In this document: in pieces, positions 18,105 through 25,776 of the stretch
Numbering within the stretch: position 1 is the first letter of the stretch
Layout: the number at the start of each line of letters is the position of its first letter
Translations under genes and position numbers: made by a program
Notes under the pieces: model-generated
What the model was told of the DNA's origin: nothing
The model's input: the letters and a program-made list of their open reading frames with translations, nothing else
Databases searched by the model: none
Assembly: GCA_000333235.1 (NCBI GenBank)
Contig: CAPN01000046.1
Span: 1-64,000, forward strand
Length of the DNA stretch: 64,000 nucleotides
Reading direction: 5' to 3'
DNA from: Pseudoalteromonas luteoviolacea B = ATCC 29581
Lineage (GTDB): Bacteria; Pseudomonadota; Gammaproteobacteria; Enterobacterales; Alteromonadaceae

Positions 18105-19220
18105 ATGGCTGATTTTAACTCGGATTTTCACCTTCCCTCGCAGGGGCATTATTTGTTAAGCCATTCGGTTGGGCGACCGTTAAAAAGCTTAGCTGACCAT
18201 CTACAAACTCACTTTTATCAACCTTGGCAGCAAGGAAATAAAGAACCATGGGAAATGTGGCTTGCGGGTATTGAGCAATTTACTGTGCAATTAGCCACGT
18301 TATTTAATAGTGAAGCTCGTCTATTTTGTCCTCAAGCAAATCTGTCGAGTGGTTTAACAAAGTTTTTGCAAAGCCTACCTCAACAGAACAAGCCCTTACG
18401 CTTACTCATGAGTGAAGTTGATTTTCCGAGTATGGGATTTGCGGCACGCCATGCACGGGAAGACATTGAGCTAGAATTTATCCCTGCCAAAATGGATTTA
18501 AGTGACATCGAATCATGGCAAGCTCATCTGCAAACAGACATAGATTATGTGTTTGTAAGTCATGTCTATTCTAACACTGGGGAGCAAGCTCCACTTCATG
18601 CTATCAGTACTATTGCTAGGCAAAAAGGCATAAAAGTCATTGCTGATGTTGCCCAGTCTGCTGGGATCATCGAGCTCGATCTACAAAAAACGCCTGTCGA
18701 TGTCTTGCTCGGTTCGAGCGTAAAGTGGTTGTGCGGTGGCCCTGGCGCGGCCTACTTATGGGTTAATGAGCCGTTACTTTCCATCTGTAAGCCTAAGGAT
18801 GTAGGGTGGTTTTCTCATGCTAATCCATTTGAATTTAATATCCACCACTTTGCCTATCATACCTCAGCACTGCGATTTTGGGGCGGAACGCCAAGTGTTC
18901 ATGCCTACGTATGCGCGGCACACAGCATCGGGTATTTTAATCAAGTAGGGGTAAAACAGGTGCGTGCGCACAACTGGCAATTGCTAAGTAAATTGCACCG
19001 CGCATTGGCACAGTACATTGTGTCACCACTAGAGCAAGAACAAGCATCGGGTACTGCAATTTTATCGTTTGGCGATGCGGATGAACGTGTTTATCAGGCC
19101 TTGCAAGCGCACTCGATTGCGCTAGATAAACGGGCTAAAGGCTTTCGAGTGTCGCCTCATCTATACAATTGCGAAGAAGATATTGATAGGCTGATTTCGG
19201 TCATCAAGCAGGCACTTTAA
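18105..19220 (+). CDS. Kynureninase-like PLP enzyme (class V aminotransferase fold)
   Basis: 371 residues from the ATG at 18105, one base after the PrnB-like stop. The fold-type I PLP signatures are visible: VSHVYSNTGE, the aspartate pair in VIADVAQSAG and the PLP lysine in GSSVKWLCGGPG. GWFSHANPFEFN and the aromatic-rich region after it match the equivalent region of kynureninases. Kynureninase splits kynurenine to anthranilate and alanine. It is shorter than typical kynureninases (about 415 residues), so substrate preference may differ. No kynurenine formamidase gene is adjacent. Confidence 0.8.
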   Translation: MADFNSDFHLPSQGHYLLSHSVGRPLKSLADHLQTHFYQPWQQGNKEPWEMWLAGIEQFTVQLATLFNSEARLFCPQANLSSGLTKFLQSLPQQNKPLRLLMSEVDFPSMGFAARHAREDIELEFIPAKMDLSDIESWQAHLQTDIDYVFVSHVYSNTGEQAPLHAISTIARQKGIKVIADVAQSAGIIELDLQKTPVDVLLGSSVKWLCGGPGAAYLWVNEPLLSICKPKDVGWFSHANPFEFNIHHFAYHTSALRFWGGTPSVHAYVCAAHSIGYFNQVGVKQVRAHNWQLLSKLHRALAQYIVSPLEQEQASGTAILSFGDADERVYQALQAHSIALDKRAKGFRVSPHLYNCEEDIDRLISVIKQAL

Positions 19221-19281
19221 ACGTCATTTTGCAGGTTCGTTTATGTCTGTGTTGAAATAACCGAGCCCTCAAAACCGAGGT

Positions 19282-20388
19282 TTATACTAGTTTTAGTGCC
19301 TCGAGCTGCTGAATTAACCGCTGTAAGTCGACTTGAGTGTTATAGAGTGCACCTTCCGAATGACTTAGTTGTGTTACGCCTTTTTCGACGAGATGAGTGA
19401 AAAACTCTTCTTGGGGCTCAGTCAGTTCTAAAGAATGATAGCTTGCTGATATTTCTTGTAGCATGTCAGATAATACCGAGTTCACGATTTTGTTGTGCTC
19501 TGTCATTGCGTCGTTAATATCATGCACTGTTTGCTTCAGATCGCTAATCGCCAGTGTCATACCGCCTTTTAGGGCGAGGTCTTCTAGTTTGGCGTCGACC
19601 CCTTCGATAAGCGCTGCGGCGTAGTCACGAACTTCGCCTTTTATTTGGTCATCAGAGGGCATGTTTTTAATTAAAAAAGAAACTTTTTTGCCATTGACCA
19701 TCATTCGCGGGCCAAATTCGATAAGGCGTCCTTTATTGACGATGGTTTCAAACACATTGGCTTCAATGGGGCTCACCGGTCCGCCAGTAAAATCAAAGAG
19801 TGTCCAGGTAGGGTAACGCAATCCAATGCTGGCTCTCAGTCCAAAAAAGCGCATCGCGTCAAAAAAGGCCGTGACAACTTGTTGTTGATTATCACACGCA
19901 TTCAGTTGTTTAAAAAAGTTCATCACGTAACTGTACTGCGACGCTTGTTTCATTGTGACATCAACAAGTTGAAAGGCTTCTTGATTGGCAATATGAAGTG
20001 CTTTTCGTTCTTCTAAGAGGCGAAGATCTTTTGCTACTCGAGAAATTAGTTCTTTGATTTCGAAAGGCTTTGCGATGAAATCGTCGGCACCGGAAGCAAA
20101 CGCTTTTAATTTGGTATCGAGCGCACTGTCGCCAGAAATCACGAACAGTGAATATTTATGATTTCCGGCGTTCTCGGCTATTTGCTCTGCCAGCGTAAAA
20201 CCTGACATATCGGGTAAGCCCAAATCCAACATCACCATATCAGGTTTAATTGCATCAAACTGATCGAGAGCGCTGTGTCCGTCGTGTGCAAAATAACATT
20301 GGTATTGGTCGATTAAAGTTTCAGCGATCACGCCACAATAATCGAGATCGTCATCAATAATCAGTATTTTAGGTTTAGTTTTACTCAT
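19282..20388 (-). CDS. Response regulator with receiver and unclassified C-terminal domain
   Basis: 368 residues. A canonical receiver (1-125) has acidic residues 12-14, phospho-acceptor D55 and K107 in AKPF. The rest (about 135-368) contains no DNA-binding, GGDEF, EAL or HD-GYP signature. It has a region that could be a small sensor-like domain (about 160-265) and an amphipathic helical tail. Third gene of a unit with a receiver-only protein (5 bases upstream) and a PAS kinase. A role as scaffold or phosphorelay partner is inferred. Confidence 0.75.
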   Translation of the reverse strand: MSKTKPKILIIDDDLDYCGVIAETLIDQYQCYFAHDGHSALDQFDAIKPDMVMLDLGLPDMSGFTLAEQIAENAGNHKYSLFVISGDSALDTKLKAFASGADDFIAKPFEIKELISRVAKDLRLLEERKALHIANQEAFQLVDVTMKQASQYSYVMNFFKQLNACDNQQQVVTAFFDAMRFFGLRASIGLRYPTWTLFDFTGGPVSPIEANVFETIVNKGRLIEFGPRMMVNGKKVSFLIKNMPSDDQIKGEVRDYAAALIEGVDAKLEDLALKGGMTLAISDLKQTVHDINDAMTEHNKIVNSVLSDMLQEISASYHSLELTEPQEEFFTHLVEKGVTQLSHSEGALYNTQVDLQRLIQQLEALKLV

Positions 20389-20393
20389 AGTGG

Positions 20394-20747
20394 TTACTTC
20401 TTCACTTTATGGTCCATCATGGCGCACGCAATAATCGTTTTAATTTCTCTGAATTTAAAAGGTTTTGTTAGTACGCGCTGAAAGTCCGAAAATTCAGGGA
20501 GTTCAAGTTCTCCCGAAACTAAATATTTTGGGGCAACACCGCCGATTTTACGCGCGACTTGCTCTCCCGTCATCTGTTTGAGACGATAGTCAATCAAGAT
20601 TAGATCAGGATGCTCTCTGTGACAAAAAGCAATGCCTGAAAGTTCATCATTAAATGCAAAATACTCAATAGGCATACCATCAAGAAACTCCCCAAGCAAC
20701 TTGGTTAATTCAACTTCATCGTCGATATACACGACTTTAAATGTCAT
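20394..20747 (-). CDS. Single-domain response regulator (receiver only)
   Basis: 117 residues forming one receiver: acidic pair at 9-10, phospho-acceptor D53 in LILIDYRLKQMTG and K95 in LTKPF. No output domain. Its ATG overlaps the stop of the PAS kinase (TGATG), so it is translationally coupled and most likely receives that kinase's phosphate, passing it on or acting by protein contact. Confidence 0.8.
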   Translation of the reverse strand: MTFKVVYIDDEVELTKLLGEFLDGMPIEYFAFNDELSGIAFCHREHPDLILIDYRLKQMTGEQVARKIGGVAPKYLVSGELELPEFSDFQRVLTKPFKFREIKTIIACAMMDHKVKK

Positions 20748-22585
20748 CAGTCACCTTCCCCTAGCCGAGTAAATAAAACCGAAAAGCAGGTATTGGAATG
20801 GGATGAGTCGAGCCATAGCACTGCGTTATGACGAACGCAGATCTCTTTACAAATCGAGAGTCCAAGACCGGTTCCTTGCCCTTTAGGCTTCGTCGTATAA
20901 AAAGGTTCGAACAGCTTTTGTCTGAGTGTTTCAGGGATGCCATGCCCGGAATCGATAATATTAACTTGAACCTGCTCATCCAAGTCTAAAAGCTCGATGC
21001 GGATCCATGGATTACTTGTGGCTTTGATGGCATCGACAGCATTATTAATTAAATTAATAAACACTTGCTCTAATTCAATTTCATTGCACCGGATCTGTGC
21101 ATCGGACTCGCCTTCTATGGTTAACTCAATTAAATGGCGTCGTAAGTTCGGTTTAGTTAGTGATAAAGCCTCATGCAAAAGCGTGTCGATTCTAGGGGAG
21201 CTGTCCATGTCATCAAAGCTGGAACGGGCAAAACGACGTAAACTTTTGGTAATATGCTCAATGCGTTGGGTCGATTTGATAATTGTCAGCGCTTTAGCTT
21301 GCACAGATTCAGGGTTTTGTTGAATACGCGGTAATTCAAGTAACTGTGCACTACCAGAGATAATCCCAAGTGGGTTGTTAATCTCATGGGCGATGCTTGC
21401 AGCCAATTCACCTAACGACGCCAGTTTAGAGTTTTGAATGGAACGTTGTTTTTCAATTGCAAGCGCCTGCTCTGCAAGCTTTTGCTCGTGAATATCTTGA
21501 ATAGTGCCAGAGATTGAATAGATTTTTCCATTACTGTAATTGGCTTTACCATTGGTAAATACCCATCGCTCATTTCCTTTCGCGGTTTTAGCTAATAATT
21601 CAAGCGCATAGGGTTTACCGTGGTACATAGCATCGTGAACTGCTTTTTCAATAATGGGTTGATGTGCTTCAACATACAGGTTTATGCCTTCTGGCAATGT
21701 AGGACTATGACCTGTCCGTTTATCAACTTCTAATATTTTAAAGGTTTCATCTGTCCAAATCAGCTCGCCTGTGGCGGTTTTTAACTCCCAACCACCAACT
21801 TTAGCAATGGCACTGGTTTCGTTGAGGATATTGAGCGTTTTGGTTAATTCAACTTGATTAACAATGCTGTCGGTGATGTCTTGACGAACGGAAAGATAAT
21901 GAGTGATTTCATCATTGTGATCTTTCATTGGAATGATGATACTGCGGACATAGTACAAGCCACCATCTTTGCGCCGATTAGTGATTGTGCCTTCCCACGT
22001 TTGTCCGCGAGAGATTTTTTGCCACATGGTTTTGAAGAATTCTCGCGGGTGAATACCAGAATTGACCATTTGATGCGTCTTACCGATAAGCTCGTGGGCA
22101 GCAAAGCCACTGATTTTGCAAAAGCGTTCATTCACATCCGTAATGATGCCGCGTTTATCGGTCTGCGACACAATCGTTTCATTCAATAAAGCGTGTTGTA
22201 ATTGATATAACTGGCTTTTTGCGTTGAGTTCGTTCGTCATATCGCGGGCTGTTGCGAAGAACTTTTGGCTGCTAACGTCAAAGGTAACGCGCCATGAAAG
22301 TGCCAGGTACGCACCGGATTGGCACTTTATTCGATTGTTTATATGAAGTAGATCGACTTCTTGTTTTAATAAAGACACGAGTGCTTTGGATGTCGCGTCT
22401 AGATCGTCATGATGAACAAAATTAAGGAGCGGCGTTTCGTATAAGATGGCACGAGGATAGCCAAGCGCGAATTCGCAGGCTTTATTTACGCTACTAGCAA
22501 TACCATCACTTGAGGCGATGCAAAAAATATCTGAAGACAGTTCGTAAAAGGTCAATAGTTCATTGGTGTTTAGTGTGTTTTTCAC
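20747..22585 (-). CDS. Soluble PAS-domain sensor histidine kinase
   Basis: 612 residues with no membrane segment. Three PAS domains (about 10-118, 135-240, 258-368); the second has the Aer/NifL-like run TQ..KRGIITDVNERFCKISG. The kinase core follows with H400 in SIAHEINNPLG, an ATP-binding domain with DSGHGIP and [12 protein letters not shown], and no receiver of its own. It is first in a three-gene unit with two receiver proteins. PAS domains in soluble kinases often bind heme, flavin or small ligands; the signal is unknown. Confidence 0.88.
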   Translation of the reverse strand: MKNTLNTNELLTFYELSSDIFCIASSDGIASSVNKACEFALGYPRAILYETPLLNFVHHDDLDATSKALVSLLKQEVDLLHINNRIKCQSGAYLALSWRVTFDVSSQKFFATARDMTNELNAKSQLYQLQHALLNETIVSQTDKRGIITDVNERFCKISGFAAHELIGKTHQMVNSGIHPREFFKTMWQKISRGQTWEGTITNRRKDGGLYYVRSIIIPMKDHNDEITHYLSVRQDITDSIVNQVELTKTLNILNETSAIAKVGGWELKTATGELIWTDETFKILEVDKRTGHSPTLPEGINLYVEAHQPIIEKAVHDAMYHGKPYALELLAKTAKGNERWVFTNGKANYSNGKIYSISGTIQDIHEQKLAEQALAIEKQRSIQNSKLASLGELAASIAHEINNPLGIISGSAQLLELPRIQQNPESVQAKALTIIKSTQRIEHITKSLRRFARSSFDDMDSSPRIDTLLHEALSLTKPNLRRHLIELTIEGESDAQIRCNEIELEQVFINLINNAVDAIKATSNPWIRIELLDLDEQVQVNIIDSGHGIPETLRQKLFEPFYTTKPKGQGTGLGLSICKEICVRHNAVLWLDSSHSNTCFSVLFTRLGEGD

Positions 22586-22774
22586 TCTACACCTTCAAAG
22601 AAAACCAAAGCATTCATAAATGCGAAACACCTACTAACTATTGACGGGCAATTAACCTAAGAAGCTTAGCTAATTTATTCATTTTATTCAAAGTGTGGAA
22701 TGGGGACACTTGAAGGTACAACTGAAAACGAGCAACGACAACACTGTTGGGATCCGCTCTAACTTTCCTTCAGA

Positions 22775-22833
22775 CATAAAAAAACCGCTTTAGCAGCGGC
22801 TTTCTTATAAGGAATGGCGGTGAGAGAGGGATT
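22775..22833. repeat. 59-base direct repeat, distal copy (tRNA-Ser tail plus terminator)
   Basis: Identical to 22950-23008. It comprises the terminator hairpin and the last 18-19 bases of tRNA-Ser(GCU) including CCA. The repeat is cut off inside the T arm, and what follows (22834-22949) is not a tRNA but a series of short hairpins: GGGC/GCCC, CCGC/GCGG, AAACGG/CCGTTT and GAGGAT/ATCCTC. Confidence 0.9.
22777..22803 (-). terminator. Duplicate intrinsic terminator
   Basis: On the minus strand CCGCTGCTAAAGCGG followed by seven T. Identical to the terminator at 22952-22978 and part of the 59-base repeat. Confidence 0.75.
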
Positions 22834-22949
22834 TGCTTTTGGGCGTCCTGCCCAAACCCGCTTCGCGGCGCATGGGGCACAAACGGTTCCCGACCGTTTG
22901 TCGAACCTGTCGAGGATTCTCATCCTCTCTCGTTTGAGTTTCTATCAGG

Positions 22950-23008
22950 CATAAAAAAACCGCTTTAGCAGCGGCTTTCTTATAAGGAATGGCGGTGAGA
23001 GAGGGATT
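22950..23008. repeat. 59-base direct repeat, copy attached to the intact tRNA
   Basis: Covers the 3' end of tRNA-Ser(GCU) and its terminator. The offset to the distal copy is 175 bases. A duplicated tRNA 3' end is what past integration and excision at a tRNA attachment site, or a small tandem duplication, would leave. Confidence 0.9.
22952..22978 (-). terminator. Intrinsic terminator of the tRNA-Ser operon
   Basis: On the minus strand CCGCTGCTAAAGCGG then seven T, starting about 12 bases after the CCA end of tRNA-Ser(GCU). Confidence 0.85.
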
Positions 23009-23082
23009 CGAACCCTCGATAGGGCTACAAACCCTATACTCCCTTAGCAGGGGAGCGCCTTCAGCCTCTCGGCCATCTCACC
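22990..23082 (-). tRNA. tRNA-Ser(GCU)
   Basis: 93 bases with acceptor stem GGTGAGA/TCTCACC, discriminator G and encoded CCA. The anticodon loop is CTGCTAA (anticodon GCT, reading AGC/AGU). It has the long variable arm of serine tRNAs and the T arm GGTTCGAATCC. Second gene of a two-tRNA operon. Confidence 0.97.
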
Positions 23083-23100
23083 GGCGCAATACTTTAAAAG

Positions 23101-23191
23101 TGGCGGAGAGATAGGGATTTGAACCCTAGATACGCTATTAACGTATGCCGGTTTTCAAGACCGGTGCTTTCAACCACTCAGCCATCTCTCC
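23101..23191 (-). tRNA. tRNA-Ser(UGA)
   Basis: 91 bases with acceptor stem GGAGAGA/TCTCTCC and encoded CCA. The anticodon stem-loop CCGGT-CTTGAAA-ACCGG gives anticodon TGA, reading UCN serine codons. It has a long variable arm and the T-loop run GGTTCAAATCC. First gene of the operon, 18 bases before tRNA-Ser(GCU). Confidence 0.97.
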
Positions 23192-23201
23192 ATGGGCGAG
23201 A

Positions 23202-23230
23202 ATAATACTGAGCGAAAAACCGTGTGTAAA
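23202..23230 (-). promoter_or_regulatory. Promoter of the tRNA-Ser operon
   Basis: On the minus strand TTTACA (23230-23225) and TATTAT (23207-23202) are separated by exactly 17 bases, about 10 bases before the tRNA-Ser(UGA) 5' end. Confidence 0.7.
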
Positions 23231-23324
23231 CAGTTTATTGAACTGTTTGCTTAAAAATTAAACTAAATATAGATAAAAGTGTAAAAGGTTAGGAATGTAA
23301 GTGAAAAAAGCAGGGAAAAAGGAA

Positions 23325-23364
23325 TTGCAAGGGTGTTAATCTGGTGATTAACACCCAATTGCAA
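23325..23364 (-). terminator. Strong hairpin after a small minus-strand gene
   Basis: GGGTGTTAATC (23331-23341) pairs perfectly with GATTAACACCC (23346-23356) over a TGGT loop, flanked by TTGCAA on both sides. On the minus strand TTGCAATTCCTTTTT follows, a weak T-rich tail. It lies just after the 47-codon frame and probably terminates it. Confidence 0.55.
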
Positions 23365-23366
23365 GA

Positions 23367-23510
23367 TTACTTAACTTGGATAGCGTACCCAAGCGCCAAC
23401 AAGTGGCCAAGGCGATTAAACAGTGATAACCAGTTAGTGGTTGTTTTTACTGTTTTAGTTGTAACAAGGTGAGCGTGCGTGTCACAGCATGCACCAGCGC
23501 CATTAAGCAT
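23367..23510 (-). CDS. Candidate small protein, 47 residues
   Basis: Minus-strand frame from the ATG at 23510 with AGGAGA about 5 bases before it. It starts MLNGAGACCDTHAHLV, has a threonine/lysine-rich middle and ends in an amphipathic stretch NWLSLFNRLGHLLALGY. A strong hairpin lies 3 bases after the stop. No family recognised. The ribosome site and terminator placement make it more than a chance frame, but there is no independent support. Confidence 0.5.
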   Translation of the reverse strand: MLNGAGACCDTHAHLVTTKTVKTTTNWLSLFNRLGHLLALGYAIQVK

Positions 23511-23770
23511 TGTATTCTCCTGCAATGTATGTTTGATTGACGGTGTTTATTTTGCAGGCAAAAAGCGTAAAAATAAAACGATAAAAATTGGCCCAATCGC
23601 ATAAGTTAATTTGATTCGAAATTATTGCTTTTGCTTCGATGGTTCACTTTGAATTCATTTGGTTATTGGTTTTTCGCCCCTTATTTACGGTGGTGTTAAG
23701 GCTCTTTTGCTTTTGTATTCACACATTTTGATTAGTTATTCATATTAGTTTATTTTTTAAAGAGAGTCTG

Positions 23771-24628
23771 ATGTTAGTGGTTTATAAGCCGAGCAACTCT
23801 AACCAAGTTAAGGCGCATTTAGCCTGGTTAAAACAACAAGAAAAAGTAGGATGTAACGTTGAGTGGTTTGAAACTAGCGGTCACTTTGATGCAGATCGAG
23901 AGGCTATTTACCACTGTGCGAAACAACATCAACGCGTTGTGGCGGTAGGTGGGGATGGTACCTTGCATTTAGTGATCAATGCGCTAGCGAAAACAAGGCA
24001 TGAAATTGCACTACTGCCAAGCGGCACGGGTAATGATTTTGCGAGGCAATTTGACTATTCAACCGAGCAATGGCGAAAAACCGTGTTTTCAAACTCGATA
24101 CGTGAAATTGATTTAGGCTGCATCAATGAAGCACGCTATTTTCATAATGTGGCAGGAGTTGGGTTTAATGCGGCTGTAGTGAGTCAGTTAAACGGCCATA
24201 AAACTCGGCATGCGCTGAGCTATGTTGTGACTGGGCTTAAACAATTATTATGCTTTAAAGGGATTACGGTGGCCTTACAACGCTTATCTGCTCGTAGAGC
24301 AATGATGGTGTTAGTTGCCAATGGACAGCATTTTGCTGCTGGGCTTACGCCTGCACCACACAATGATCTGCAAGATGGTAAGTTTACGGTTGTCGGATTT
24401 TACGGCGTTGCATGGTGGCAGCGGATCGCGGCGTTTGCAGCTATGTTAGTGAAACGGCATCAATCGCTATCTTTTGTTGAAAGCTGGCAAGATTCCAACG
24501 TTGAAATCCATACTCCCGATCTTTTAATAGAGGCAGATGGTGAAATTGTAGCAATAACCCCTGCTCGGTTTTCCTGTGAAGCAAACGCGTTACGCTTATG
24601 TGTACCCAATCTATTAGAGGATGTGTGA
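23771..24628 (+). CDS. Diacylglycerol kinase-family lipid kinase (YegS-like)
   Basis: 285 residues. The ATP-binding GGDGT motif (VAVGGDGTLH, about 56-65) and LPSGTGNDFAR are the signatures of the diacylglycerol/sphingosine kinase catalytic domain. The C-terminal LLIEADGE fits the YegS/DgkB beta-sandwich. These enzymes phosphorylate lipids or lipid-like molecules in the inner leaflet. An AGAGAG ribosome site precedes the ATG. The exact lipid substrate is unknown. A single-gene unit, convergent with the EamA transporter. Confidence 0.88.
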   Translation: MLVVYKPSNSNQVKAHLAWLKQQEKVGCNVEWFETSGHFDADREAIYHCAKQHQRVVAVGGDGTLHLVINALAKTRHEIALLPSGTGNDFARQFDYSTEQWRKTVFSNSIREIDLGCINEARYFHNVAGVGFNAAVVSQLNGHKTRHALSYVVTGLKQLLCFKGITVALQRLSARRAMMVLVANGQHFAAGLTPAPHNDLQDGKFTVVGFYGVAWWQRIAAFAAMLVKRHQSLSFVESWQDSNVEIHTPDLLIEADGEIVAITPARFSCEANALRLCVPNLLEDV

Positions 24629-24687
24629 CTTCAGCGAGCATTTACAGGTGTTTAGGCAGGGCATTGATTGGGTATATACTCAGATCA

Positions 24688-24716
24688 TAAAAATGGCGCC
24701 AACGAGTGGCGCCATT
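24688..24716 (-). terminator. Intrinsic terminator of the EamA transporter gene
   Basis: AATGGCGCCA (24692-24701) and TGGCGCCATT (24707-24716) form a perfect 10-bp stem. On the minus strand it runs into TTTTTATG. Confidence 0.75.
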
Positions 24717-24724
24717 GGCAAGCA

Positions 24725-25639
24725 TTATCTTGCCACTGGGGAAAGCGGATTTAAGTAGGCTTTGATACGTTCAATTGGCGTAAGAACTAGCGCATTACCA
24801 AGTAACACTAAAGTAAATCCGATAAAGGTGTGTTCATGCCATTCAAATCCCTCAAACCAAGTACTTAAAACCACAGCAACAAGTGGGAAAAGTACAATCA
24901 CGTAACTTGCCTTTTCTGGGCCAATAGAACGTAATAATGAAAAGTAGCAGGCAAACGCAATGACGGTGCCAAACACCGCAAGGTAGCCAAGCGAGAGCCA
25001 ATAGGATTGCGCAGCATGAACAATAAACGAGTGACCACTGAACAGGACATAGAGGCCAAGTAATATTGCACTGTAAAGCATACCCCACGCGTTTCCTTGA
25101 ATAACACTGATTTGGTTTGCAGAATTGCGAACACTGACCATATTGCCAAACGACGCGCACAATGTGCCTGCTAACGCGAGCAATAAACCAACAACCGCAC
25201 CATTCGCTAAATTGAAGGTGCGTAGATCTTGCCAAAACAGGCTGATGATCCCAAGCACCCCAAGTCCTGCACCAAAGTAAATCCGCTTGGCAATGGGTTT
25301 TTTGAACCAAATCTTGGTGTTGATAATGTTAAAGACTAAGAGTAGCGAAAACGCGATAGAGGCCATCGCCGAAGTTAAATACCCTTGTGCCCAATATAAA
25401 AATAAATAATTGAGTCCAAAGTTACCGACAGCTAATAACATAAAGAACCCATGATCTTTTAACGGGAATTGCATTGGTTTTCGTTTTAGCCAAACAAATG
25501 CCCACATGCATACCGCGGCAATGGCAAAGCGATAGAATAGACTGACAACTTCATTGACTTCACCAAGCTGAAATTCGATCGCTAACCACGTCGATCCCCA
25601 AATCAATACGGTACTCAAGTACAGGATTAGACTCTTCAT
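24725..25639 (-). CDS. EamA/DMT-family inner-membrane transporter
   Basis: 304 residues with ten hydrophobic helices in two five-helix EamA repeats. The opening LILYLSTVLIWGSTWLAIEF is typical of drug/metabolite transporters of the RhaT/YdcZ group, which export amino acids or other metabolites. The gene is divergent from a MocR-type regulator, with a palindromic operator between them, so the substrate may be linked to a PLP-dependent or amino-acid signal. Substrate not assignable from sequence. Confidence 0.9.
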   Translation of the reverse strand: MKSLILYLSTVLIWGSTWLAIEFQLGEVNEVVSLFYRFAIAAVCMWAFVWLKRKPMQFPLKDHGFFMLLAVGNFGLNYLFLYWAQGYLTSAMASIAFSLLLVFNIINTKIWFKKPIAKRIYFGAGLGVLGIISLFWQDLRTFNLANGAVVGLLLALAGTLCASFGNMVSVRNSANQISVIQGNAWGMLYSAILLGLYVLFSGHSFIVHAAQSYWLSLGYLAVFGTVIAFACYFSLLRSIGPEKASYVIVLFPLVAVVLSTWFEGFEWHEHTFIGFTLVLLGNALVLTPIERIKAYLNPLSPVAR

Positions 25640-25719
25640 TATACATTGCCTTTGGAGTGTGTAAGCATAAACTTACAGTTTGCTTCTGGTTGGAATATAA
25701 GCTAGTTTAGAGAAATAAA

Positions 25720-25763
25720 CTGTATATACCATATACAGAACTTATTTATTTCGACCTATACAG
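25720..25763. promoter_or_regulatory. Probable operator between the transporter and MocR regulator
   Basis: CTGTATATACCATATACAG (25720-25738) is a perfect 8-bp inverted repeat around ACC. A third half-site, CTATACAG, follows at 25756-25763, 25 bases from the last half. An outer pair, GAAATAAA and TTTATTTC, flanks the palindrome. MocR proteins usually bind repeats like this in the divergent region. Confidence 0.65.
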
Positions 25764-25776
25764 ATTAAGAGGCAAT

